DNA of 64,000 nucleotides from Burkholderia stagnalis (lineage in GTDB: Bacteria > Pseudomonadota > Gammaproteobacteria > Burkholderiales > Burkholderiaceae): positions 372,001 to 436,000 of the forward strand of contig NZ_CADESW010000002.1 of NCBI RefSeq assembly GCF_902830275.1, given 5' to 3'. How positions within the stretch are numbered: position 1 is the stretch's first letter; each line of letters starts with the position of its first letter. Below are positions 10,930 to 20,241 of the stretch, piece after piece. The position numbers and the translations under genes were made by a program. The notes beneath the pieces were generated by a model. The model did not search any database. It saw nothing but the letters and a program-made list of their open reading frames with translations, and was not told the DNA's origin.

Positions 10930-12141
10930 TTGGCACACGCAGAACTCGCAGGAAAACATCTCGTCCTCGGCCTGACGGGCGGCATCGCCTGCTACAAGAT
11001 CGCCGAGCTCACCCGCCTGCTCACCAAGGCCGGCGCGACCGTGCAGGTCGCGATGACGGAAGCCGCGACCCAGTTCATCACGCCCGTCACGATGCAGGCG
11101 CTGTCCGGCCGGCCCGTCTACACGAGCCAGTGGGACGCGCGCATCGACAACAACATGGCGCACATCGACCTGTCGCGCGAAGCCGACGCGATCGTCATCG
11201 CGCCCGCGTCGACCGACTTCCTCGCGAAGCTCGCGCACGGGTTCGCGGACGACCTGCTGTCGACGCTGTGCGTCGCCCGCGATTGCCCGCTGCTCGTCGT
11301 GCCCGCGATGAACCGCCAGATGTGGCAGAACCCGGCCACGCAGCGCAACGTCGCGCAGCTGCGCGCCGACGGCGTGTCGGTGCTCGGCCCCGACTCCGGC
11401 GCGCAGGCGTGCGGCGAGATCGGCGACGGCCGCATGCTCGAGCCGGAAGCGATCTACGAGGCGATCGTCGCGCACTTCCAGCCGAAGCGGCTCGCTCACC
11501 GGCGCGTGCTGATCACGGCCGGCCCGACGTTCGAGCCGCTCGACCCCGTGCGCGGGCTGACCAACCGCTCGAGCGGCAAGATGGGCTTCGCGCTCGCGCG
11601 CGCGGCGCAGCAGGCCGGCGCGGAGGTGCACCTGATCGCCGGCCCGGTCGGCCTCGCGACGCCGTGGGGCGTCTACCGCGAGGACGTGCAGACCGCGCAG
11701 CAAATGTACGACGCGGTCATGAACGCGGTGCCCGACGCCGACATCTTCATCGCGGTAGCCGCGGTGGCCGACTGGCGCGCGGCGCAGCCGGCCGAGCACA
11801 AGATGAAGAAGACCGCCGACCGCAAGATGCCCGAGCTGACGTTCGTCGAGAACCCGGACATCCTCGCGACGGTCGCGGCCCTCCCCGATCCGCCGTTCTG
11901 TGTCGGCTTCGCGGCGGAAAGCGGCGATCTCGACGTGCACGGCGACGAGAAGCGCAAGCGCAAGAACGTGCCGCTGCTCGTCGGCAACCTCGGCCCGCAG
12001 ACGTTCGGCCGCGACGACAACGAAGTCGCGCTGTTCGACGCGGCCGGCATCACGTGCCTGCCGCGCGCGCCGAAGGACGCACTCGCGCACGTGCTCGTCG
12101 ACGAAATCGCGAAGCGCCTGCCCGACAACAGCCTGATCTGA
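10930..12141 (+). CDS. coaBC: Bifunctional phosphopantothenoylcysteine decarboxylase/synthetase
   Basis: CoaBC (403 residues) links 4'-phosphopantothenate to cysteine and decarboxylates the product, steps two and three of CoA synthesis. The N-terminal flavoprotein (CoaC) domain starts [10 protein letters not shown] and carries NMAHIDLS with the active-site His and the PAMNRQMW loop. The CoaB domain follows from about residue 190 ([21 protein letters not shown]). The start is TTG with GGAGG seven bases upstream; the reading frame offers no better start. It is separated from lspA by a 69-base gap with a hairpin. Confidence 0.95.
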   Translation: MAHAELAGKHLVLGLTGGIACYKIAELTRLLTKAGATVQVAMTEAATQFITPVTMQALSGRPVYTSQWDARIDNNMAHIDLSREADAIVIAPASTDFLAKLAHGFADDLLSTLCVARDCPLLVVPAMNRQMWQNPATQRNVAQLRADGVSVLGPDSGAQACGEIGDGRMLEPEAIYEAIVAHFQPKRLAHRRVLITAGPTFEPLDPVRGLTNRSSGKMGFALARAAQQAGAEVHLIAGPVGLATPWGVYREDVQTAQQMYDAVMNAVPDADIFIAVAAVADWRAAQPAEHKMKKTADRKMPELTFVENPDILATVAALPDPPFCVGFAAESGDLDVHGDEKRKRKNVPLLVGNLGPQTFGRDDNEVALFDAAGITCLPRAPKDALAHVLVDEIAKRLPDNSLI

Positions 12142-12159
12142 CCGCCTCATCCGACGCAC

Positions 12160-12191
12160 GCGCGGCGGCCTGTGTGCCGCCGCGCCTTTTT
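12160..12191 (+). terminator. Terminator after coaBC
   Basis: 10-bp stem GCGCGGCGGC/GCCGCCGCGC (12160-12169 and 12176-12185), loop CTGTGT, then CTTTTT. It lies 19 bases past the coaBC stop and 20 bases before dut, so dut may depend on read-through or its own promoter. Confidence 0.7.
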
Positions 12192-12211
12192 CCCAGCGAT
12201 TCGACGACCGA

Positions 12212-12658
12212 ATGAAACTCGACCTGAAGATTCTCGACGCGCGCATGCGCGATTACCTGCCCGCCTACGCGACGACCGGCAGCGCGGGCCTCGACCTGCG
12301 TGCGTGCCTCGATGCGCCGCTCACGCTGAAGCCGGGCGAGACCGCGCTCGTGCCGACCGGCCTCGCGATCCATCTCGCCGACCCGGGCTACGCGGCGCTG
12401 ATCCTGCCGCGCTCGGGCCTCGGCCACAAGCACGGCATCGTGCTCGGCAACCTGGTCGGCCTGATCGACTCCGACTACCAGGGCCAGTTGATGATCTCGA
12501 CGTGGAACCGCGGCCAGACGGAGTTCGTGCTGAACCCGTTCGAACGCCTCGCGCAGCTCGTGATCGTGCCGGTCGTGCAGGCGCAGTTCAACATCGTCGA
12601 CGACTTCGCCGAAAGCGATCGCGGCGCGGGCGGCTTCGGCAGCACGGGCCGTCACTGA
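12212..12658 (+). CDS. dut: dUTP diphosphatase (dUTPase)
   Basis: A 148-residue trimeric dUTPase that hydrolyses dUTP to dUMP and PPi, limiting uracil in DNA and feeding thymidylate synthesis. All five family motifs are visible in order: [41 protein letters not shown] and the C-terminal arm [10 protein letters not shown]. Pairing of coaBC with dut is widespread in proteobacteria. Confidence 0.97.
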   Translation: MKLDLKILDARMRDYLPAYATTGSAGLDLRACLDAPLTLKPGETALVPTGLAIHLADPGYAALILPRSGLGHKHGIVLGNLVGLIDSDYQGQLMISTWNRGQTEFVLNPFERLAQLVIVPVVQAQFNIVDDFAESDRGAGGFGSTGRH

Positions 12659-12665
12659 ACGACGC

Positions 12666-12693
12666 AAGGGGCCTCGCGGCCCCTTTCTTTTTT
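12666..12693 (+). terminator. Rho-independent terminator of dut
   Basis: 8-bp stem AAGGGGCC/GGCCCCTT with loop TCGC (12666-12685), followed by TCTTTTTT. It begins eight bases after the dut stop. Confidence 0.85.
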
Positions 12694-12703
12694 CCGCTCG
12701 CCG

Positions 12704-13474
12704 TCACTCCCCGACGGGCTGCGCGATACGCGCGGGCGACAGGTCGCGCCGCCGCGCCTGTGTGACGCTCGCGTAGATCACCAGCGCGACCAGCACGCCC
12801 AGCAGCACGGCCGACGAACCGATCGTGCCGAGCGCGAGGCCGCCCTTCGCGACCGGCTTCGTCAGTAGGTCGCCGACCGTCGCGCCGAACGGGCGCGTGA
12901 GCACGAACGCGGCCCAGAACAGGAACACGCCCGAGATTCGCGTGAAATAGTGCGCCAGCACGATCGCCACGAGCAGGCCACCGATCAGCAGCGCGCCGCC
13001 CGCGAAACCGAGGCCCGAACTGTCTGCGAGGAAATCGCCGAGCGCGGTGCCAAGCGTGTTCGAGAACAGGATCGCGATCCAGTACAGCAGCTCGACCTTG
13101 CGCGTCCGGATTTCGTCCACCGACAGCGATTCGCCCGTCAGGCGCCAGATCGCGAAGATGCCGAGCAGGACCGCGACGAGAATCGACGAGCCGGCCGCGT
13201 AGCCGAGGCCGAGCGTGCGGTCCATGAAATCGGACATCGTCGTGCCGGCCGTGCTCGTCGCGACGATCACCGCCCAGTAGATGGCCGGGCGATAGCCCGT
13301 GGTCCTGAGCTGCGCGCCGAGCGTGACGAGAAAGAAGCCGAACAGCAGGATCGAGCTGGCCGCGTAGCCGACGTTCAGCGTCATCGACAGCAGGTCGCCG
13401 CCGGTTTCGCCGAGCGTGGTCGCGCAGATCTTCATGATCCAGAACGCGAGCGTGATTTCGGGAAGTTTGTTCAT
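12704..13474 (-). CDS. COG4705/DUF347-type membrane protein with four internal repeats
   Basis: A 256-residue integral membrane protein with about eight hydrophobic segments. One motif recurs four times: TTLGETGGD, STAGTTMSDFMDR, NTLGTALGDFLAD and RPFGATVGDLLTK, each with Gly-x-x-x-Asp after a short hydrophobic run. This matches the DUF347 repeat family (COG4705), for which I know no firmly assigned function. The regular Thr/Gly/Asp motifs at the ends of membrane helices suggest a transporter or ion-binding protein, but that is inference. I use the ATG at 13474, with AAGGGG five bases upstream, rather than the GTG two codons earlier. It is a single gene, convergent with dut. Confidence 0.75.
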   Translation of the reverse strand: MNKLPEITLAFWIMKICATTLGETGGDLLSMTLNVGYAASSILLFGFFLVTLGAQLRTTGYRPAIYWAVIVATSTAGTTMSDFMDRTLGLGYAAGSSILVAVLLGIFAIWRLTGESLSVDEIRTRKVELLYWIAILFSNTLGTALGDFLADSSGLGFAGGALLIGGLLVAIVLAHYFTRISGVFLFWAAFVLTRPFGATVGDLLTKPVAKGGLALGTIGSSAVLLGVLVALVIYASVTQARRRDLSPARIAQPVGE

Positions 13475-13600
13475 TCGCACCCCTTTGCGGAAAGGCAGCG
13501 AGGCGGCGCGCCGCCTCGCAGATGGGATCGAATGTAGTCGTCGCCGGCTTAACGGAACCTTAGCAAACGTGAAAGACGGCGCGGTGGGGCGGCTGCCCCG

Positions 13601-15007
13601 TCAACGCGCGTGCTGGTGCCGATAGTGCAGCGCGTACGCGACCATCAGCAGCACGCCGAACGCGACGCCGACCACCATCGTCATCCGGAATTCGCGCGTG
13701 AATGCGGTCGTGAGCAGGATCGCCGCGACGAGCCCCGCGCCGAGCAGGCTGCCGAACGGGTGCCCCCACATGCGAAACGCGAGCGCGGGGCCGCGATACC
13801 GCGCACGGAAGCGCAGGTGCGTGACGAAGATCATCAGCCAGGTGAACAGCGCGCCGAACATCGCGATCGCCATCATCACGGTGAACGCCGTGTCGGGCGC
13901 CAGCGCAACCAGCACGGCCGCGACCGCGACGCCGCTCGTCGAGATCCACAGCGCCGCGCGCGGCACGCCGTTCGCGCCGAGCCGGCCGAACACGGCCGGC
14001 GCGAGCCGCGCGCGCGACAGGCTGAACATCATCCGCGTCGTCACGTAGAGCTGGCTGTTCATCGCGGACAGCGCCGCGATCAGCAGCACGAAGTTGATCA
14101 CGCCCGCCGCATACGGCACGTGCGTCGCGGCCATCACCTTCACGAACGGGCTCTCGTCGGTGCCGGCCTGGGTCCACGGCACGATCGCGAGCATCAACGA
14201 CAGCGTCAGCAGATAGAACAGCACGAGGCGGAACACCGTCGAGCGGAATGCGCGCGTGACCGCGTGCTGCGGATCGCGCGCTTCGCCCGCCGCGATCGCG
14301 ACGGCCTCGATGCTCATGTAGCTGAAGATCGCGACGATCACCGCGACCCACGTTCCCCACGGCCCCTTCGGCAGGAAGCCCCCGTGCGCGGTGTAGTTCG
14401 CGAAGCCGATTCCGGACGCGGCCGGCGCCGACCAGACGAGATACGCGCCGAGCACGATGAACACGACGATCGCCGCGATCTTCAGCAGCGAGAACGCGTA
14501 TTCGACCGAGCCGTACAACGTGACGCTCGCGAGGTTCACGGCGATCAGCAGCGCGGAGAAGCCGATCACCCAGTACCAGCCGGGCACCGCCGGAAACCAG
14601 TACTTCATGAACACGGCGATCGCGCTGATCTCGGTGCCGATCGCGAACACCACTGCGAACCAGTACGCGTAGCGCACGAGGAAGCCCGCCAGCGGGCCGA
14701 CGTAATGCTCCGCATACGCGCCGAACGAACCGGCCGTCGGGTGCGCGACGGTCATTTCCGCGAGCGCCCCCATCAGCAGCAGCGCGATCAGCGCACCGAT
14801 CGCATACGAAACGAGCACGCTCGGGCCCGCGAGCCCGATCGCGAACCCGCTGCCGAGAAACAGCCCCGTGCCGATCGCGCCGCCGATCGCGATCATCGCC
14901 ATCTGCCCCGACGACAGCGCGTGGCGCAACCCTTGCTCGCGCTCGACGATGCTGTCGAACGACCGTTGTTGTTGTGTCACAGCCTTGCCACTCCCCTGCA
15001 CCACCAT
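13601..15007 (-). CDS. APC-family amino acid permease (AAT type)
   Basis: A 468-residue, 12-helix secondary transporter of the amino acid/polyamine/organocation superfamily. The first helix carries AIGGAIGTGLFLGSG, the family consensus, followed by GALAEMTVAHPTAGSFGAYAEHYVGP. GEARDPQHAVTRAFRS is the loop signature of AAT members such as GabP, AnsP, ProY and CycA. The substrate cannot be assigned; best candidates are GABA, proline, aromatic or neutral amino acids. Translation may begin at the ATG used here or at the GTG at 14980 (MTQQQRSF), which has GGGGAG ten bases upstream; I cannot decide between them. It is transcribed on its own. Confidence 0.85.
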   Translation of the reverse strand: MVVQGSGKAVTQQQRSFDSIVEREQGLRHALSSGQMAMIAIGGAIGTGLFLGSGFAIGLAGPSVLVSYAIGALIALLLMGALAEMTVAHPTAGSFGAYAEHYVGPLAGFLVRYAYWFAVVFAIGTEISAIAVFMKYWFPAVPGWYWVIGFSALLIAVNLASVTLYGSVEYAFSLLKIAAIVVFIVLGAYLVWSAPAASGIGFANYTAHGGFLPKGPWGTWVAVIVAIFSYMSIEAVAIAAGEARDPQHAVTRAFRSTVFRLVLFYLLTLSLMLAIVPWTQAGTDESPFVKVMAATHVPYAAGVINFVLLIAALSAMNSQLYVTTRMMFSLSRARLAPAVFGRLGANGVPRAALWISTSGVAVAAVLVALAPDTAFTVMMAIAMFGALFTWLMIFVTHLRFRARYRGPALAFRMWGHPFGSLLGAGLVAAILLTTAFTREFRMTMVVGVAFGVLLMVAYALHYRHQHAR

Positions 15008-15027
15008 TGCGCGCCGCCGGCGCCGGA

Positions 15028-15063
15028 TAAAACGAAACGGCGCGGAAAACTTCCCGCGCCGTT
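15028..15063 (-). terminator. Terminator of clpS-clpA
   Basis: 10-bp perfect stem AACGGCGCGG/CCGCGCCGTT (15036-15045 and 15054-15063). On the minus strand it is followed by TCGTTTTATC. It sits 23 bases past the clpA stop and partly before the permease start. Confidence 0.7.
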
Positions 15064-15085
15064 CGCATGAACCGCCGATTATCGC

Positions 15086-17386
15086 TTATTCGACTTCGAC
15101 CGCCTCTTCGTTCGGCTTGTGCGGCGGATTCGCCAGCTTGTCGAACGACAGCTGCACCTTGTCGTTTTCGTCCACGTCGACCGTCACGTGACCGCCGTTC
15201 ACCAGCTTGCCGAACAGCAATTCGTCGGCCAGCGCGCGACGGATCGTGTCCTGGATCAGCCGCTGCATCGGCCGCGCGCCCATCAGCGGGTCGAAGCCGT
15301 GCTTCGCGAGATGCTTGCGCAGCGCGTCGGTGAAGAGCGCGTCGACCTTCTTCTCGTGCAGCTGTTCCTCGAGCTGGATCAGGAACTTGTCGACCACGCG
15401 CATGATGATTTCCTCATCGAGCGAGCGGAAGCTGATGATCGAGTCGAGACGGTTGCGGAACTCCGGCGTGAACAGGCGCTTGATGTCGACCATTTCGTCG
15501 CCGGTTTCGCGGCGCGTGGTGAAACCGATCGTCGCCTTCTGCATCGACTCGGCGCCCGCGTTCGTCGTCATGATGATGATGACGTTGCGGAAATCCGCCT
15601 TGCGGCCGTTGTTGTCCGTCAGCGTGCCGTGGTCCATCACCTGCAGCAGCACGTTGAAGATGTCCGGATGCGCCTTCTCGATCTCGTCGAGCAGCAGCAC
15701 GCAGTGCGGCTTCTTCGTGACGGCTTCGGTCAGCAGGCCGCCCTGGTCGAACCCGACATAGCCCGGCGGCGCGCCGATCAGGCGGCTCACCGCGTGACGC
15801 TCCATGTATTCCGACATGTCGAAGCGAATCAGCTCGATGCCCAGCGTGAACGCGAGCTGGCGCGCCACTTCGGTCTTGCCGACGCCCGTCGGGCCGGAGA
15901 ACAGGAACGCGCCGATCGGCTTGTCCATCTTGCCGAGGCCCGCGCGCGCCATCTTGATCGATGCCGCGAGCGCGTCGATCGCCGGATCCTGGCCGAACAC
16001 GACGCTCTTCAGGTCGCGATCGAGCGTCTGCAGCTTGCTGCGGTCGTCCTGCGACACGCTCTGCGCCGGCACCCGCGCGATCTTCGAGATGATTTCCTCG
16101 ATCTCGCTCTTGCCGATCGTCTTCTTCTGCTTCGACTTCGGCAGGATGCGCTGCGCGGCGCCCGCTTCGTCGATCACGTCGATCGCCTTGTCCGGCAGGT
16201 GACGGTCGGTGATGAAGCGTGCCGACAGCTCCGCCGCGGCCGACAGCGCGCCCGACGAATACTTGACGCCGTGATGCTCCTCGAAGCGCGACTTCAGGCC
16301 GCGCAGGATCGCGACCGTCTGCTCGACGGTCGGCTCGGTCACGTCGACCTTCTGGAAGCGCCGCGACAACGCCGCATCCTTTTCGAAGATGCCGCGATAT
16401 TCGGTGAACGTCGTCGCGCCAATGCACTTGAGCGTGCCCGACGACAGCGCCGGCTTCAGCAGGTTCGACGCATCGAGCGTGCCGCCCGACGCCGCGCCGG
16501 CGCCGATCAGCGTGTGGATCTCGTCGATGAACAGGATCGCGTGCGGGCGCTCCTTCAGTTCCTTCAGCACCGTCTTCAGACGCTGCTCGAAATCGCCGCG
16601 ATACTTGGTGCCCGCCAGCAGCGCGCCCATGTCGAGCGAATAGACCTGCGCGTTCGCGAGGATGTCCGGCACCTCGCCGCGCGTGATGCGGTAGGCGAGG
16701 CCTTCCGCGATCGCGGTCTTGCCGACGCCGGCCTCGCCGACGAGCAGCGGATTGTTCTTGCGGCGGCGGCACAGCACCTGCACGACGCGCTCGACCTCGG
16801 ACTCGCGCCCGATCAGCGGATCGATGCGGCCGTCCTTCGCCATCTGGTTCAGGTTCTGCGTGAACTGCGCGAGCGGGGTTTCCTTCTGCGCATTCGCGTC
16901 CTCGCTCTCGGCGTTCGCGTCGCTCGCCTTCGCGGCCTCGCCGCTGTTGGTCTTCGCGATGCCGTGCGAGATGAAGTTGACGACGTCGAGGCGCGTCACG
17001 CCCTGCTGCTGCAGGTAGTAGACCGCGTGGGAATCCTTTTCGCCGAAGATCGCGACCAGCACGTTCGCGCCGGTCACTTCCTTCTTGCCGTTCGACGTCG
17101 ACTGGACGTGCATGATCGCGCGCTGGATCACGCGCTGGAAACCGAGCGTCGGCTGCGTGTCGACGTCGTCGGTGCCCGGAACGGTAGGCGTGTTGTCGTG
17201 GATGAAATTGCGCAGGTTCTGGCGCAGGTCCTCGATGTTCGCCGCGCAAGCGCGCAACACCTCGGCCGCCGTCGGATTATCCAGCAGGGCCAGCAGCAGA
17301 TGCTCGACTGTTATGAACTCATGGCGCGCCTGGCGTGCTTCCATGAACGCCATGTGCAGGCTGACTTCCAATTCCTGGGCAATCAT
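15086..17386 (-). CDS. clpA: ATP-dependent Clp protease ATP-binding subunit ClpA
   Basis: ClpA (766 residues) is the AAA+ unfoldase that feeds substrates into ClpP. It has the Clp N-domain (residues 1-140, with [14 protein letters not shown]), D1 with Walker A GEAGVGKT and Walker [13 protein letters not shown], and D2 with Walker [10 protein letters not shown] and Walker [14 protein letters not shown]2 also contains the GYVGFDQGG pore-loop region. The start [12 protein letters not shown] has GGAGG four bases upstream. Its ATG overlaps the clpS stop as ATGA, so adaptor and unfoldase are produced together. clpP is not in the window. Confidence 0.97.
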   Translation of the reverse strand: MIAQELEVSLHMAFMEARQARHEFITVEHLLLALLDNPTAAEVLRACAANIEDLRQNLRNFIHDNTPTVPGTDDVDTQPTLGFQRVIQRAIMHVQSTSNGKKEVTGANVLVAIFGEKDSHAVYYLQQQGVTRLDVVNFISHGIAKTNSGEAAKASDANAESEDANAQKETPLAQFTQNLNQMAKDGRIDPLIGRESEVERVVQVLCRRRKNNPLLVGEAGVGKTAIAEGLAYRITRGEVPDILANAQVYSLDMGALLAGTKYRGDFEQRLKTVLKELKERPHAILFIDEIHTLIGAGAASGGTLDASNLLKPALSSGTLKCIGATTFTEYRGIFEKDAALSRRFQKVDVTEPTVEQTVAILRGLKSRFEEHHGVKYSSGALSAAAELSARFITDRHLPDKAIDVIDEAGAAQRILPKSKQKKTIGKSEIEEIISKIARVPAQSVSQDDRSKLQTLDRDLKSVVFGQDPAIDALAASIKMARAGLGKMDKPIGAFLFSGPTGVGKTEVARQLAFTLGIELIRFDMSEYMERHAVSRLIGAPPGYVGFDQGGLLTEAVTKKPHCVLLLDEIEKAHPDIFNVLLQVMDHGTLTDNNGRKADFRNVIIIMTTNAGAESMQKATIGFTTRRETGDEMVDIKRLFTPEFRNRLDSIISFRSLDEEIIMRVVDKFLIQLEEQLHEKKVDALFTDALRKHLAKHGFDPLMGARPMQRLIQDTIRRALADELLFGKLVNGGHVTVDVDENDKVQLSFDKLANPPHKPNEEAVEVE

Positions 17387-17697
17387 GCTTCCTCCATCAC
17401 GCACTGCAGCGGATGCCCGGCCTGCCGCGCATGGGTAACGACTTGCTCAACCTTGGTCGACGCGATGTCCCGCGTGTAGACCCCACAAACCCCTCGCCCT
17501 TCGCGATGGACCTTCAGCATGATCTGCGTGGCCGTCTCGCGATCCTTCTTGAAATACTCCTGCACGACCATCACGACGAATTCCATCGGCGTGAAGTCGT
17601 CGTTGAGCAGCACCACCTTGTACATCGAAGGCGGCTTCAGCTTCTGCTGCTTGCGTTCCAGGACGGTACTGTCCTGCTTGTCCGGGATAATCGCCAT
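17383..17697 (-). CDS. clpS: ATP-dependent Clp protease adaptor ClpS
   Basis: ClpS (104 residues) binds N-degron substrates and delivers them to ClpA. The family core is visible: [21 protein letters not shown], where the NDD segment contacts the N-terminal residue of substrates, and [19 protein letters not shown]. It is first in a clpS-clpA operon with an ATGA overlap. Confidence 0.97.
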   Translation of the reverse strand: MAIIPDKQDSTVLERKQQKLKPPSMYKVVLLNDDFTPMEFVVMVVQEYFKKDRETATQIMLKVHREGRGVCGVYTRDIASTKVEQVVTHARQAGHPLQCVMEEA

Positions 17698-18238
17698 ACA
17701 CCCATTCTAAACAACTCGGACAGGCCCGCAATCCTGCCATTACCCGACCGACCGGCCGGCGCCCTCCCCGGAACCCCGGAAACTCGCATGTGCTCTCGCG
17801 CCATACGAAAGCCGGCTGCGGTGCCGGCTTTCACGCGTGGCGCGGGACACGTTCCGTCACGGAGAATCGCACCGCGACGTCGCGTCCGCACCAGTATCCC
17901 ACAAGCCGGGACGGCTCGAACGCGTGTCACTCGAGCCTGGTATATGAGCCGATTATGCGACTTTTCAAGTCCGCGCGCTTGCCGCGTTGCGATTCGGCAA
18001 AGCCGGAAAAACCCTGAAAATGGGTTCTTTACAACGTCCCCCTATACGTCTAAAAATTCACTTGACACTCCAATAAAGAGCGCCAACAATCAAGCTGGCA
18101 CTTTTTTAGATTTGCCTGAACGGCGAAGCATGAAAGGCCGAGGTGAGCTTGTGAGGGGGGAACGGCTGCATTTTCCGGTCGTTTAGCTTTTCGAGCGTGC
18201 TCGTGGTAAGTAGCGACTGTGTGACAGGGGAAGTAGGT
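17698..18238. other. 541-bp intergenic region: clpS upstream region and cold-shock gene leader
   Basis: No convincing gene. Near clpS there is a perfect 10-bp inverted repeat GAAAGCCGGC/GCCGGCTTTC (17807-17816 and 17823-17832, loop TGCGGT) without a clear T-tract. The right half is AT-richer than its surroundings, from about 17940, and holds the candidate promoter and long untranslated leader of the cold-shock gene. Confidence 0.6.
18062..18090 (+). promoter_or_regulatory. Candidate sigma-70 promoter of the cold-shock gene
   Basis: Perfect -35 TTGACA (18062-18067), 17-base spacer, and -10 AACAAT (18085-18090, four of six to consensus). It would give a transcript with a leader of about 140 nucleotides before the ATG at 18239, the size expected for cspA-type leaders that fold differently in the cold. 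Confidence 0.6.
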
Positions 18239-18442
18239 ATGGCAACTGGTATTGTCAAATGGTTCAATGACGCGAAGGGCTTCGGTTTCATCACCCCCGA
18301 CGAGGGCGGTGAGGATCTGTTCGCACACTTCTCGGCCATCAACATGCAGGGCTTCAAGACCCTGAAGGAAGGCCAGAAGGTCAGCTTCGAGGTCGTTCAA
18401 GGACCGAAAGGCAAGCAGGCTTCGAATATCCAAGCTGCCTGA
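18239..18442 (+). CDS. Cold-shock protein (CspA family)
   Basis: A 67-residue single-domain nucleic-acid chaperone. RNP1 is KGFGFI at 13-18 and RNP2 is DLFAHF at 26-31, with the aromatic surface residues W8, F9, F15, F17 and F28. The ATG at 18239 is chosen over an in-frame upstream start because AGGGGAAGTAGGT precedes it and the family begins MxxGIVKWF. It is monocistronic with a long leader and a strong terminator. Whether it is cold-inducible or constitutive (CspC/CspE-like) cannot be read directly. Confidence 0.96.
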   Translation: MATGIVKWFNDAKGFGFITPDEGGEDLFAHFSAINMQGFKTLKEGQKVSFEVVQGPKGKQASNIQAA

Positions 18443-18464
18443 GGGCAATGGATTTCGAATGAGG

Positions 18465-18495
18465 AAACCCGGCTAAATGCCGGGTTTTCTTTTTT
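18465..18495 (+). terminator. Rho-independent terminator of the cold-shock gene
   Basis: 9-bp stem AAACCCGGC/GCCGGGTTT with loop TAAAT, then TCTTTTTT. Starts 22 bases after the stop codon. Confidence 0.9.
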
Positions 18496-18636
18496 GCAGT
18501 CGGCAAACGATCTTTCGATCGGCCGCTTCGATTGGCCGCTTCTTTCGTCCAATCGCAATACATGGCCGCAGATTGTATTGGCGAGCGTGCAGATCGGCAT
18601 CGCACGCCCGCATGCCGCCGAATCGCGGATGGCGCG

Positions 18637-20241
18637 TCACACGACTTTCAGCGTGCCCATCATGCCGAGATCCTCGTGCTCGAGGATGTGGCAATGAAAC
18701 ATGCGTTCGCCGCGCGTGTCCTGCGTGGTGACGAACGTGACGGTTTCCCCGCTGCGGACGTTCACGGTATCGCGCCATGCGCGGAACGGCTCCGGCGTGC
18801 GCGTGCCGTTCGACGCGCGCTCGATCACCTGGAACTGCGTGCCGTGCAGGTGGAACGGGTGATCCATGTCGGTCTCGTTGCGGATCGTCCAGCGCTCGAC
18901 GTCGCCCGCGCGGCTCGTCAGCGTCGCACGGTGCGGCGCGTAGGTGTCGCCGTTGATCGTAAAGCGCATGCCCGCGGGCCGGCCGTGCGCCGGTGCCGCC
19001 ATCATCGCGTCCATGTCCATTTCCTCGCCGAACGCGACCGTCTTGTCCGCGACCGGCTTGCCGAGCGCGGGCACCGCGCGCAACGTCGCGGGCACCGGGC
19101 GCGCGGCGGCCGGCGCAAAGGCGACATCGGCGAGCGGCAGCGCCGGGTCCGGCGGCAGGCTGCCGTGTCCGTCGTCCGACATCGCCATCTTGCGCCGGTC
19201 GTACTCGGCCGCGACCAGCACCGCGCGCGAGGCGCGGTCGCCCGCGCGCATCAGCAGCTCCGCACGCTCGCCCGGCGCGAGCAGCAGCGACGTGACGCGG
19301 CGCGGCACCTCGAGCAGCCCGCCGTCGGTGCCGGCGTGCTCGAACGCGCGGCCGTCGTCGAACGCGAGCCGCAGATAGCGCGCACTGCACGCATTCCACA
19401 CACGCCAGCGCTCGTCGCCGGCCACGTCGATGCGCGGCCTGCGCGCACCGTTGACCAGCACGAACTGGCCTTCGCGGCCGTTCATCCAGTCCATCATGTC
19501 GTTCGGCGGAATCGTGCCGTCGCGCGCGAGCTTCAGGTCGGACACGAACAGGTTGCGCTCCGGCCAGCTGGCCAGCGGATCGTCCGCTGCGCGCACGACG
19601 AACGGCCCCGCGAGCCCGCGGAACACCTGCTCGGCCGTCATCATGTGCGGATGCGGGTGGTACCAGTAGGTGCCCGCGCTGCCCTTCGGCAATGTGAAGC
19701 GATAGACGTGCGACGCGCCCGGCGCAACCGGGTCGGACGGGTTGCCGTCCTGGTCCGGCGGCACCGGCAGGCCGTGCCAGTGAATCGTCGACGGCTGCGG
19801 CAGCCGGTTCACGAACCGGATCTCGACCGTGTCGCCCTCGCGGACATCGATCAGCGGCCCGACGACCGGCCCCTGCGCACCGTCGCCGAACTGCCAGAAC
19901 GTCGTCGGTCGCGCACCGCGCAGCAGCGGTCGCGCGACCGGCTGCGCGACGAGCGTCGCGCGGAACGTCCCGGGCTCGCGGCTTTCGTTCGCGAGCATGC
20001 GCAGCGGTGCGAGCGGCGCGCCGGCCGGCAGCGCGTCGGCGGCCGCGAGCGGCGCCGGACGCGCGGCCGATGCGTGCTTCCCGTGCTGTCCATGGGACAT
20101 GCCGGCCATGCCGGGCATGTCGTCCATCTGCTCCATGCCGGCCATGCCCGCGTGGCCCGCGTGCTGCGCCCATGCGCTGCGCGCGACCAGCGACGCGACG
20201 GCAACGCCGACGGCGCGCGACAGGAAGGTTCTGCGTATCAT
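18637..20241 (-). CDS. Multicopper oxidase with Tat signal and His/Met-rich N-terminus
   Basis: A 534-residue exported laccase-like oxidase. The N-terminus has a twin-arginine motif (IRRTFLSR) and a cleavable signal ending ARSAWAQ. A stretch at about 27-55 rich in His, Met and Gly (HAGHAGMAGMEQMDDMPGM) is typical of copper-handling CopA/CueO-like proteins. The four copper motifs are intact: HWHGLPVPPDQDG, YWYHPHPHMM, HPFHLHGTQFQV and HCHILEHEDLGM. The last two supply type 1 and trinuclear-site ligands. I chose the ATG at 20241 (GAGGAA upstream); 45 in-frame residues further upstream look non-coding. Periplasmic Cu(I) detoxification or metal oxidation is inferred. No copper regulator or CopB neighbour is present. 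Confidence 0.88.
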   Translation of the reverse strand: MIRRTFLSRAVGVAVASLVARSAWAQHAGHAGMAGMEQMDDMPGMAGMSHGQHGKHASAARPAPLAAADALPAGAPLAPLRMLANESREPGTFRATLVAQPVARPLLRGARPTTFWQFGDGAQGPVVGPLIDVREGDTVEIRFVNRLPQPSTIHWHGLPVPPDQDGNPSDPVAPGASHVYRFTLPKGSAGTYWYHPHPHMMTAEQVFRGLAGPFVVRAADDPLASWPERNLFVSDLKLARDGTIPPNDMMDWMNGREGQFVLVNGARRPRIDVAGDERWRVWNACSARYLRLAFDDGRAFEHAGTDGGLLEVPRRVTSLLLAPGERAELLMRAGDRASRAVLVAAEYDRRKMAMSDDGHGSLPPDPALPLADVAFAPAAARPVPATLRAVPALGKPVADKTVAFGEEMDMDAMMAAPAHGRPAGMRFTINGDTYAPHRATLTSRAGDVERWTIRNETDMDHPFHLHGTQFQVIERASNGTRTPEPFRAWRDTVNVRSGETVTFVTTQDTRGERMFHCHILEHEDLGMMGTLKVV

